Part shown: positions 1-6,229 of the stretch, piece by piece
Position numbering within the stretch: position 1 is the stretch's first letter
How the letters are laid out: each line of letters opens with the position of its first letter
Assembly: GCA_015662785.1 (NCBI GenBank)
Contig: DQTM01000179.1
Location: 1 to 7,318, forward strand
Length of the DNA stretch: 7,318 nucleotides
Source of the DNA: Sulfurospirillum arcachonense
GTDB taxonomy: Bacteria > Campylobacterota > Campylobacteria > Campylobacterales > Sulfurospirillaceae
Reading direction: 5' to 3'
Notes under the pieces: model-generated
What the model was told of the DNA's origin: nothing
What the model saw: only the letters and a program-made list of their open reading frames with translations
Databases searched by the model: none
Program-made: the position numbers and the translations under genes

Positions 1-1339
1 GTCCAGAAACATATCCATCATGTGTTTCACTTCTACCTTTGTTTAAATCTATATTAGATACAAAACCTGTAAAAGTATTTGGCTGTCCAACATCTATAGT
101 TAAGGGAGTTCCTCCGTTTGACATAGTTGGCATGGTTGAGCTTAAAATTGCACCACTTCCTGCAAATTCTACAACCGCGTTTTGTTGATCTACTATTTCA
201 TACACTTTTCCAGCTGGCTCATCTACCTTGTATAGAGCAGGATCATAAGTGACACTAGGATCATATTTTTCAAAAAAAGTTAAAACCTGAATAACACCAT
301 CCCAAACACTACCAAGGGCTGGTTGCGGAACTCTTTTTGTATAAGTCATATCTAAAACATCTTTTTCTCCTGTTGGAGAGATGATAGTAGAGCTAAAATG
401 CTCAACATTTGGTATCTCTTGGATAGTTTGAAGTTTCGCAGTTGTTACTAGAGGGTTTGAGGTGTCTAGTGAACTAACGTCTTCATTTGTAACTACCCAA
501 TTCAAATTAGCATCTAAAGTAGGTCTTACTTCAACTGTGTTACCATTTATATCAGTTATAGTTACTAAAACAACTTCGGATTCTTTTGGATTTTGAAGTG
601 CCGTAGTATTTGAAACCGTTCCATTTATACTCAAAGTTTGGTTTACTGTATTTATTGGATCACTAACTATATCTGCACTATCTAAGTCTATCTGTGTTGC
701 ATTGATTATTATTTTTGGGTCTAAATTTGCAGAGTATGTAACAGCAGTTGTTGCTTCTGGTGGAAAGTATAAAATATCAGGAAGGTTTATTTTTGTTTGA
801 CCTTCTACACTACCCAAAACTATATCAGTTACATTTGTTATTTGATTAGCATCTCCAAGCTCGTTTGTGTTTTTTCCATAGTATCTTCCAAACTGTTCCA
901 TTATCTCAGGTGAAAGAGTTGTTGGAGTGATGTTTCCGCCACTTGTACCTAAAAGGTAGTTTCCATTTGCATCAACCATATCACCATTTATATCTATAGA
1001 AAATTCTCCGGCTCTTGTATAAAGAGTTTCACTTCCTCTACTTTGAACTCCAAACCAACCTTCATCACTTAGAGCTAAATCAAATACATTATCAGTAAAT
1101 TGAAATATTCCTTGGTTCATATTTAGCTGAGTTCCACTTGGACGGCTACCGTGACCGATGTCATTTACAGTACCTTCAAAATATGAATCTGTCATAGCAG
1201 TAGCAAAGTGTGTTGAAAACTCGGGAGTATTTCCCTTATATCCAATTGTACTTATATTTGAGATATTGTTGGCCCAAACATTTATACCAAACTGTTGAGA
1301 CATTATCCCACTTATACCGTTATAAAATGATGCGTTCAC
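1..1339 (-). CDS. flgE: Flagellar hook protein FlgE, C-terminal part missing
   Basis: This gene encodes the structural subunit of the flagellar hook, exported through the flagellar type III system and polymerised under the FlgD cap. I translated it by hand: 446 codons are open from a GTG at 1339 down to the window edge, where the frame is cut. Residues 8-35 match the N-terminal rod/hook motif (SGIMSQQFGINVWANNISN, then STIGYK). Residues around 72-130 carry the hook-family stretch with LYTRAGEFSIDINGDMVD and LLGTSGG. A FlaE-like middle region follows at roughly 320-380, and the visible end DGYVSG fits the family's conserved segment before the C-terminal helix. No ATG fits the N-terminal motif. 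GTG preceded by AGGAG with a 6-base spacer does, and the next in-frame ATG (codon 13) would cut the motif. It is the third gene of a fliK-flgD-flgE operon. The missing part probably exceeds 100 residues. The family assignment is secure; which FlgE paralogue this is cannot be decided. Confidence 0.93.
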   Translation of the reverse strand, partial: MNASFYNGISGIMSQQFGINVWANNISNISTIGYKGNTPEFSTHFATAMTDSYFEGTVNDIGHGSRPSGTQLNMNQGIFQFTDNVFDLALSDEGWFGVQSRGSETLYTRAGEFSIDINGDMVDANGNYLLGTSGGNITPTTLSPEIMEQFGRYYGKNTNELGDANQITNVTDIVLGSVEGQTKINLPDILYFPPEATTAVTYSANLDPKIIINATQIDLDSADIVSDPINTVNQTLSINGTVSNTTALQNPKESEVVLVTITDINGNTVEVRPTLDANLNWVVTNEDVSSLDTSNPLVTTAKLQTIQEIPNVEHFSSTIISPTGEKDVLDMTYTKRVPQPALGSVWDGVIQVLTFFEKYDPSVTYDPALYKVDEPAGKVYEIVDQQNAVVEFAGSGAILSSTMPTMSNGGTPLTIDVGQPNTFTGFVSNIDLNKGRSETHDGYVSG

Positions 1340-1345
1340 AATTTA

Positions 1346-1351
1346 CTCCTA
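1346..1351 (-). promoter_or_regulatory. flgE ribosome binding site overlapping the flgD stop codon
   Basis: On the minus strand the bases TAGGAG (1351 to 1346) contain both the TAG stop of flgD and an AGGAG Shine-Dalgarno core. TAAATT follows and then the GTG start at 1339. This decides the flgE start and suggests that ribosomes finishing flgD help to initiate flgE. The sequence is seen directly; the coupling is inferred. Confidence 0.85.
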
Positions 1352-2029
1352 AAAAAACTCTACTATATATTCCATAGGAACATAAGAAGAACCTAGTTTC
1401 ATAAGCGGTTGACCATTTTCATATCTAACTGATTCAACAGGGTAGATACCAAACTGAGTCTCTTGTTGTTTGTCATTTGCATCTAGGTATTCTGATTTTA
1501 CACTATAGTATCCTGCTGGAAGTTGTTCTCCACTGTCACTATACCCATCCCACTCAAAAGCTAAAACACCACTTTTACCTGCTTGATTATCTAATGAAAT
1601 CTCTCTTACAATAACTCCATTTTTATCAGTGATAGTCATCTGTCCCGCTTTTATCTCTTCTTGAAAATATATTTCAAATTTTGCTGAACCAGATTCAGGA
1701 AGTGTAACAGCATTTGAGCCAAGACTTGCCATCTTTCCAATAGCTGCAAGCGATCCCATATCCATACTACTGTTTAGTTTTGCAACTAACTCTTCCATCG
1801 CTTTATTTGTATTGTTTGCAGATTCGAGAGTTGCAAGCTGAGAGGTTTGAGTAAGTATCGTTGATGAATCTACAGGATCCGTTGGATCTTGGTATTGCAA
1901 TTCTACTAAAAGAAGCTTCATAAAAGCATCCCCATCTAAAACACTATTAGGATTTTCTGTTATTCCGCTAGTTGTTGAGCTTCCATTTGCTACTGTATTT
2001 AAATCTTGTGTTATTCCATCGATTGCCAT
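1349..2029 (-). CDS. flgD: Flagellar hook assembly scaffold/cap protein FlgD
   Basis: FlgD forms the temporary cap at the tip of the growing hook and guides FlgE subunits into place, outside the cell. The 226-residue product has the FlgD N-terminal signature at residues 36-70 (FMKLLLVELQYQDPTDPVD followed by a Ser/Thr-rich SQLATLES segment). The C-terminal half has the beta-rich FlgD fold, with ITDKNGVIVREI and WDGYSDSGEQLPAGYYSV. I start it at the ATG at 2029, giving MAIDGITQDL, because AAGGA lies six bases upstream. An in-frame ATG at 2062 would add 11 residues, overlap the end of fliK and lacks an equally good site. The chosen start leaves a 13-base gap after the fliK stop. The length suits the family. 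It is co-transcribed with fliK and flgE, probably under sigma-54 control from upstream of fliK. Confidence 0.95.
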   Translation of the reverse strand: MAIDGITQDLNTVANGSSTTSGITENPNSVLDGDAFMKLLLVELQYQDPTDPVDSSTILTQTSQLATLESANNTNKAMEELVAKLNSSMDMGSLAAIGKMASLGSNAVTLPESGSAKFEIYFQEEIKAGQMTITDKNGVIVREISLDNQAGKSGVLAFEWDGYSDSGEQLPAGYYSVKSEYLDANDKQQETQFGIYPVESVRYENGQPLMKLGSSYVPMEYIVEFF

Positions 2030-2033
2030 AATA

Positions 2034-2040
2034 TATCCTT
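2034..2040 (-). promoter_or_regulatory. flgD ribosome binding site
   Basis: Read on the minus strand, AAGGA (inside AAGGATA) precedes the ATG at 2029 by six bases. It falls in the short gap after the fliK TAA (2045 to 2043). It supports the shorter FlgD start over the upstream ATG at 2062. Confidence 0.7.
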
Positions 2041-2042
2041 TA

Positions 2043-3587
2043 TTACACGTACCGAGGGACAATAAGCTCTATGCTAGTTGTCTCTTCTTCTTGTACCTCA
2101 TCTTCAAAAGTTTCATCTAACTCTTTTGATGTCTTATTGTTTTGTTGTTGTTCTTTATTATCTTTTTGTTCACTAAAATTCATATCTAAGTTTGTAAATC
2201 CCATATTCACAAGTGAGTTTTTAAACTCTGCTTGATTTTGCGTAAATAGCAACATAGTGTTTGCATTTGATGAGATGTTTACATGTAGATTGTTTCCACG
2301 ATTTACTATAACTACATCTACTTCACCCAATCCTTTAGGATTAAGTGCGAGTTGAACTCTCATAAAAGGGGGTTTATAATTCTCTAGTTTTTCTTTAAAA
2401 TCAGCGGCAAAGTTGCTGAAAGTATCTTTTGATGGACTTAACTGTTTAGAAGCTAAAGTATCAATTTTTATAGTTGTTTTTAACTCGGTTCTACTTACTA
2501 CTGGTTCTGTTTTTGTTTCAGTTGCTTCTGTTTCTACTTTTGTATTTTCTAGTATAGTTACTGATGGTTTTATGGTTGCTTGCTTATCTGTTTTTATCCC
2601 TTGAAGTATATTTTCAATCATACTTTTCTTAGATATAGTTGATTCTACTTTTGGCTCATTTATTCTTGTAGTATCTGGTTTTTTTATTTCGTTCTCTATT
2701 TTTACATGTAGCTCTTCTTTAACTACTTTTGTTTTAAGATCTTTTTGCTCTTCTTTAACTACTACTTTTGAAGCTTCATCTTGAACTATTTTAAGAGTTT
2801 TTTTAACTTCTTCACCAGTTTTTACAGATATTCCTTCTTTTTTCTCTTCAACTATTTTTTCTTTTACTATCTCTTTAGCTACTTGAATAGTAGCCTCTTT
2901 TTTATCTTCTTTCGGAGCGCTCATAATCTTTTCAAAAAGTGTAGGCTCTTTTTTGGTTTCGTTTCTTGGCTTTTCAATATTGTTTATAGATAAAACTGTT
3001 GGTTTAATTTCAACATCTTTTTTAGATTCAAGCACAACTTTTTCACCTATCTCTTTTGGAGCTACAAAAAATTCTTTTTTAGCCAAAATAGGAAATTCTT
3101 TTTTTAGAGTATCTAAGCCCATATTTTTTACAGATATTTTTTCTAATCCTAAATCATACTTTTTTGACAGTTTTAGAAGGTCAGTTATGTTGTTAACATC
3201 TTTTAACTCTTTTAGAGCAGTTTCACTGTTTATAAGTTTTGTAAGTTTGTTTGAGAGTGAAGGAAAAGATGATATCTTTGCATCAGGGTTTTTAAGTAAA
3301 GAGATAACTTTTAAAAGATCTTCTAAAAGATGGCTATCTAAAGACTTTTGCTCACCTTTTGTACTTAAATCTACTTTTGTATCTTCTAATGAACTGTCTA
3401 CTTTTAAAGTTAGTTTGCTATCCTCTTCAGATATTTTTATAGATTCTTTTATTTGAGCAAACATTACTGATAAAAAGTCTTTTGCAGAAGGTTTACTATC
3501 ACTAGCACCAACATCTTTTGAGCCTTTAACAGTTGGTTTTGCTTTTGCTACGTCAATACCAGTTGAAATGGAAAATATCTCTTTCAT
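2043..3587 (-). CDS. fliK: Flagellar hook-length control protein FliK
   Basis: FliK is secreted during hook assembly, measures hook length and switches the export gate (through FlhB) from hook to filament substrates. The 514-residue product has the usual three parts: an N-terminal secreted segment (about 1-160), a long low-complexity Lys/Glu/Thr/Val-rich middle (about 165-375), and the conserved Flg_hook C-terminal domain at 400-475. The last contains PPFMRVQLALNPKGLGEV (406-423) and a VNISSNANTMLLF stretch. A charged, Gln/Asn/Glu-rich tail of about 40 residues follows. The start ATG at 3587 has AAAGG about six bases upstream. The middle region is poorly conserved in all FliK proteins, so the call rests on the C-terminal domain and on flgD and flgE following directly. 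It is first in the operon, behind a sigma-54 type promoter at 3622-3637. Forward-strand open frames inside this gene are AT-rich shadows. Confidence 0.93.
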   Translation of the reverse strand: MKEIFSISTGIDVAKAKPTVKGSKDVGASDSKPSAKDFLSVMFAQIKESIKISEEDSKLTLKVDSSLEDTKVDLSTKGEQKSLDSHLLEDLLKVISLLKNPDAKISSFPSLSNKLTKLINSETALKELKDVNNITDLLKLSKKYDLGLEKISVKNMGLDTLKKEFPILAKKEFFVAPKEIGEKVVLESKKDVEIKPTVLSINNIEKPRNETKKEPTLFEKIMSAPKEDKKEATIQVAKEIVKEKIVEEKKEGISVKTGEEVKKTLKIVQDEASKVVVKEEQKDLKTKVVKEELHVKIENEIKKPDTTRINEPKVESTISKKSMIENILQGIKTDKQATIKPSVTILENTKVETEATETKTEPVVSRTELKTTIKIDTLASKQLSPSKDTFSNFAADFKEKLENYKPPFMRVQLALNPKGLGEVDVVIVNRGNNLHVNISSNANTMLLFTQNQAEFKNSLVNMGFTNLDMNFSEQKDNKEQQQNNKTSKELDETFEDEVQEEETTSIELIVPRYV

Positions 3588-3621
3588 AATTTGCCTTTAG
3601 AAATTTATCTACAAAATACAA

Positions 3622-3637
3622 GGCAAAAGACGTTCCC
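3622..3637 (-). promoter_or_regulatory. Sigma-54 (RpoN) promoter of the fliK-flgD-flgE operon
   Basis: The minus-strand sequence GGGAACGTCTTTTGCC matches the sigma-54 consensus TGGCACG-N4-TTGCA. The invariant GG (3636-3635) and GC (3624-3623) are separated by exactly ten bases, and ACG and TTGC are also conserved. Transcription would start near 3611, about 24 bases before the fliK ATG. In Campylobacter and Helicobacter, hook genes including fliK, flgD and flgE orthologues are known to depend on RpoN and the FlgS/FlgR system. The match is seen in the sequence; its use in this organism is inferred. Confidence 0.8.
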
Positions 3638-3670
3638 TTTGCTGACATAGCTATTTTAAGAAAATTTAGA

Positions 3671-3676
3671 TATAAT
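3671..3676 (+). promoter_or_regulatory. Housekeeping -10 box, probable typA promoter
   Basis: A perfect TATAAT lies in an AT-rich context (AAAATTTAGATATAAT) with T- and A-rich stretches upstream and no clear -35 hexamer, as is usual for sigma-70 promoters in Campylobacterota. The start would fall near 3683, giving typA a leader of about 100 bases. It is divergent from and close to the sigma-54 promoter at 3622-3637, so both promoters share about 50 bases. Confidence 0.6.
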
Positions 3677-3751
3677 ATCTGCCTTAAAAAAGAATAGAAA
3701 CCTAAATAACAATTTCCTTAGACTGAAAAGTACTAAAAAGAGGGATTTTTG

Positions 3752-3769
3752 ATGGGCTTCGCCCATTAA
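3752..3769 (+). promoter_or_regulatory. Leader hairpin and possible five-codon open frame before typA
   Basis: ATGGGC (3752-3757) and GCCCAT (3761-3766) form a perfect six-pair stem around a TTC loop. The same bases read as ATG GGC TTC GCC CAT TAA, a five-codon frame (MGFAH). AGAGGG at 3739-3744 lies seven bases before this ATG. No T run follows the hairpin on either strand, so a simple terminator is unlikely. It ends five bases before the typA AGGAG. The hairpin and frame are seen directly; translation or a regulatory role is inference. Confidence 0.45.
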
Positions 3770-3770
3770 A

Positions 3771-3775
3771 AGGAG
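3771..3775 (+). promoter_or_regulatory. typA ribosome binding site
   Basis: AGGAG stands seven bases before the ATG at 3783. It favours that start over a second in-frame ATG two codons later (3789). It is only four bases from the base of the leader hairpin at 3752-3766, close enough for ribosome access to be influenced by it. Confidence 0.85.
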
Positions 3776-3782
3776 AAACAAA

Positions 3783-5600
3783 ATGGATATGAACTTTAAA
3801 AACATTGCGGTTATCGCACACGTTGATCACGGTAAAACAACACTTGTTGATGAATTATTAAAACAATCAGGTACATTTGATGCTCATACTAAAACAGAAG
3901 AGCGAATGATGGACAGTAATGATTTGGAAAAAGAGAGAGGAATCACAATTCTCTCTAAAAACACAGCAATTCACTATAAAGATACAAAAATCAACATTAT
4001 AGATACTCCAGGTCACGCTGATTTTGGTGGTGAAGTTGAACGTGTTCTTAAAATGGTAGATGGTGTTTTACTTTTGGTAGATGCTTATGAAGGTGTTATG
4101 CCTCAAACTAAGTTTGTTGTAAAAAAAGCACTTTCAATTGGACTCCGTCCGATTATCGTTATTAACAAGATTGACAAAGATTCATCTGACCCTGAGCGTG
4201 TTATAGATGAACTTTTTGACCTTTTCATCGCTCTTGATGCAACAGAAGAGCAGTTAGAATTCCCAATAGTTTACGCTGCAGCTCGTGATGGCTATGCTAA
4301 GTACAACATGGAAGATGCAAATGAGAACTTAACACCTCTTTTTGATACTATTTTAAAGCATGTTCCAAGTCCGACAGGCACAATTGAAAATCCACTTCAA
4401 CTTCAAGTTTTTACACTTGATTATGATAACTATGTTGGAAAAATTGGAATTGCAAGAATTTTTAATGGAATTGTAAAAAAGAACCAAAACGTTATGCTTG
4501 CAAAAGCTGATGGGGAACAACTCAAAGGTCGTATCTCAAAACTTATTGGTTTTGATGGACTTGAAAGAATAGACATAGATGAAGCAGCATGTGGAGATAT
4601 CGTAGCAATTGCTGGATTTGAAACACTTGATGTTGGAGATAGCATTGTAGATTCAAACAACCCTATGCCTCTTGACCCATTGCACATTGAAGAGCCTACT
4701 CTTTCTGTTGTATTTGCTGTAAATAATTCTCCTTTAGCTGGTCTTGAAGGAAAGTACGTAACTTCAAATAAGCTTGATGAACGTCTTGAGAGCGAGATGA
4801 AAACAAATATCGCTATGCGTTATGAAAACACTGGTGAAGGTAAATTTAAAGTAAGTGGACGTGGTGAACTTCAAATCACAATTCTTGCAGAAAACATGAG
4901 AAGAGAAGGTTTTGAGTTTAGTCTTGGTCGTCCAGAAGTTATTAGCAAAGTAGAAAACGGTGTTAAACTTGAGCCTTATGAGCATTTAGTAGTTGACGTT
5001 CCTGATGAGTTTACCGGAGTTGTTATAGAGAAGCTTGGAAAGAAAAAAGCTCAAATGACTACAATGAATCCAACTGGTGATGGTCAAACAAGAATAGAGT
5101 TTGAAATCCCAGCTCGTGGGCTTATCGGTTTTCGTGGACAGTTTTTAACTGATACAAAAGGCGAGGGTGTTATGAACCATTCATTTTTAGATTTTAGACC
5201 ACATAGTGGCGGCGTTGAACATCGTAAAAATGGAGCTTTGGTTTCTATGGAAAATGGTGTAGCAGTTGGTTATTCACTGTTTAACCTTCAAGATAGAGGA
5301 GTACTTTTTGTAGAACCTCAAACAAAAGTTTATGTTGGAATGGTTTTAGGTGAGCATGCTCGTCCAAATGATTTAGATGTAAACCCAATCAAAGGAAAGC
5401 AGTTAAGTAACGTAAGAAGTAGTGGAGCTGATGAAGCAATTAAACTTGTTCCACCTCGTCAAATGACTTTAGAGTCAGCACTAGAATGGATTGAAAATGA
5501 TGAGTTAGTTGAAGTAACTCCAATCGGAATCCGTATTAGAAAACGTGAACTAGACGCTACAAAAAGAAAAAGATCAACTAAAAAAGCGAAAAGCTCTTAA
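3783..5600 (+). CDS. typA: Translational GTPase TypA/BipA
   Basis: TypA (BipA) is an EF-G/LepA-related GTPase that binds the ribosome and helps 50S assembly and translation under stress such as low temperature. The 605 residues suit the family. GTPase motifs are complete: P-loop AHVDHGKT at 12-19, ERGIT at 51-55, DTPGH at 74-78 and NKID at 128-131, with a G5-like YAAAR at 164-168. Domain II follows at about 205-290. EF-G III-like (about 300-380, with SGRGELQITILAENMRREG) and EF-G V-like (about 395-480, with ARGLIGFRGQFLTDTKGEG) modules come next, then the TypA-specific C-terminal domain (about 480-595, with KGKQLSNVRSSGADEA) and a Lys/Arg-rich tail. Two stop codons stand in tandem (TAATAA). 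It appears to be a single-gene unit, divergent from fliK, with its own TATAAT and a long leader, and it is followed by a strong palindrome. No key residue is missing. Confidence 0.98.
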   Translation: MDMNFKNIAVIAHVDHGKTTLVDELLKQSGTFDAHTKTEERMMDSNDLEKERGITILSKNTAIHYKDTKINIIDTPGHADFGGEVERVLKMVDGVLLLVDAYEGVMPQTKFVVKKALSIGLRPIIVINKIDKDSSDPERVIDELFDLFIALDATEEQLEFPIVYAAARDGYAKYNMEDANENLTPLFDTILKHVPSPTGTIENPLQLQVFTLDYDNYVGKIGIARIFNGIVKKNQNVMLAKADGEQLKGRISKLIGFDGLERIDIDEAACGDIVAIAGFETLDVGDSIVDSNNPMPLDPLHIEEPTLSVVFAVNNSPLAGLEGKYVTSNKLDERLESEMKTNIAMRYENTGEGKFKVSGRGELQITILAENMRREGFEFSLGRPEVISKVENGVKLEPYEHLVVDVPDEFTGVVIEKLGKKKAQMTTMNPTGDGQTRIEFEIPARGLIGFRGQFLTDTKGEGVMNHSFLDFRPHSGGVEHRKNGALVSMENGVAVGYSLFNLQDRGVLFVEPQTKVYVGMVLGEHARPNDLDVNPIKGKQLSNVRSSGADEAIKLVPPRQMTLESALEWIENDELVEVTPIGIRIRKRELDATKRKRSTKKAKSS

Positions 5601-5615
5601 TAATTTGTAATTTTA

Positions 5616-5624
5616 TGATAAAAT
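5616..5624 (+). promoter_or_regulatory. Possible extended -10 promoter for lemA
   Basis: TGATAAAAT resembles an extended -10 box (TGnTAnAAT) a few bases after the typA stop. Transcription would start near 5631, inside the left arm of the 5622-5655 palindrome. No convincing -35 box is visible. The alternative is that lemA is read through from typA past the palindrome. Confidence 0.35.
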
Positions 5625-5655
5625 CTCTACATGTAAACCTTTACATGTAGAGATT
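5622..5655 (+). terminator. Perfect 16-bp inverted repeat between typA and lemA (terminator or operator)
   Basis: The left arm AATCTCTACATGTAAA (5622-5637) is exactly complementary to the right arm (5640-5655), with only CC between. As RNA it would form a very long hairpin after the typA tandem stops. The following bases (ATTATTT before the lemA region) are a weak T tract on the plus strand; the minus strand continues with TTTT. It therefore most likely ends typA transcripts, perhaps in both directions. Its overlap with the proposed lemA start site would also suit an operator for a dimeric repressor. The repeat is certain; the role is not. Confidence 0.6.
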
Positions 5656-5671
5656 ATTTATGGAGTTTATC

Positions 5672-6229
5672 ATGCAATCACTTTTAATCGTACTCGTTAT
5701 TATTTCCACAGTTTTAGCTCTCCTATATAACTTTCTAATCTCAAAGAAAAATCAAGTAGAGAACATTTACGCTAGTGTTGATACGCTTTTGAAAAAGAGG
5801 TTTGATTTGATTCCCTCTTTAGTGGCTACCGTCCAAGAAGCGATGAAGCATGAAAAATCTACTCTTGAAGAGTTAACAGTTTTAAGAGCAAATGCTATGA
5901 AACCAAATGTAAGTAGTGACCAAATGGCAGGATTTGATAAAAAACTTAGCTCACTTCTTGGCTCTATCATGGTGGCAGTTGAGGATTACCCTGAGCTTAA
6001 AGCCAATGAAAATACACTAAATCTACAACACTCACTCAATGAGATAGAAGAACAACTTTCAGCCGCTCGTCGTGCTTACAATCAAAGCGTAACTGACTAT
6101 AATAACGCCATTGAAATGTTTCCAACTAACATAATGGCAAACTATATGCGTTATAGTAGAAAACAAGTTTTCACTATTGTTGAGAGTGAGAGAAAAAATC
6201 CAAATGTTAAAGAGCTTTTCAATAAGTGA
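5672..6229 (+). CDS. lemA: LemA family membrane-anchored protein
   Basis: LemA proteins are bacterial membrane proteins with one N-terminal transmembrane helix and a helical bundle; their biochemical role is not settled. Here the helix covers about residues 3-23. The conserved KKRFDLIPSLV (41-51) and EAMKHEK follow, and near the end come RRAYN (133-137), VTDYNNAIEMFP and a MANYMRYSRKQVF segment, all family hallmarks. I start at the ATG at 5672 (MQSLLIVL, 185 residues) because GGAG lies six bases upstream. An in-frame ATG at 5660 would add MEFI, but it abuts the palindrome and has only a weak GAG upstream, and the GGAG would then be inside the gene. The stop overlaps the start of the next gene by four bases (GTGA), so the two are almost certainly one transcript and translationally coupled. 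The length is typical for the family. Confidence 0.93.
   Translation: MQSLLIVLVIISTVLALLYNFLISKKNQVENIYASVDTLLKKRFDLIPSLVATVQEAMKHEKSTLEELTVLRANAMKPNVSSDQMAGFDKKLSSLLGSIMVAVEDYPELKANENTLNLQHSLNEIEEQLSAARRAYNQSVTDYNNAIEMFPTNIMANYMRYSRKQVFTIVESERKNPNVKELFNK

Noticed and set aside
2700..2712. ACATGTAG inside fliK resembling the arm of the typA-lemA palindrome
   Set aside because: There is only one short copy, without a complementary partner, explained by the codons for HVK in fliK.
2413..3456. Plus-strand open frames at 2413-2604, 2781-2993 and 2953-3456
   Set aside because: They lie opposite fliK, consist mostly of Phe/Ser/Leu as expected for the complement of Lys/Glu-rich coding DNA, and overlap one another. 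They have no recognisable domain.
3590..3627. Inverted repeat TTTGCCTT (3590-3597) / AAGGCAAA (3620-3627) around the fliK start region
   Set aside because: The right arm lies in the -12 element of the sigma-54 promoter and would not be transcribed, so no leader hairpin can form. The match follows from AAAGG in the ribosome site and TTGCC in the promoter and is probably chance.
3752..3766. Reading the typA leader hairpin as a rho-independent terminator
   Set aside because: Neither strand has a T run after the stem, and typA's ribosome site follows at once.
4430..4985. Minus-strand open frames at 4430-4687 and 4764-4985
   Set aside because: They are antisense to highly conserved parts of typA and show no family features.
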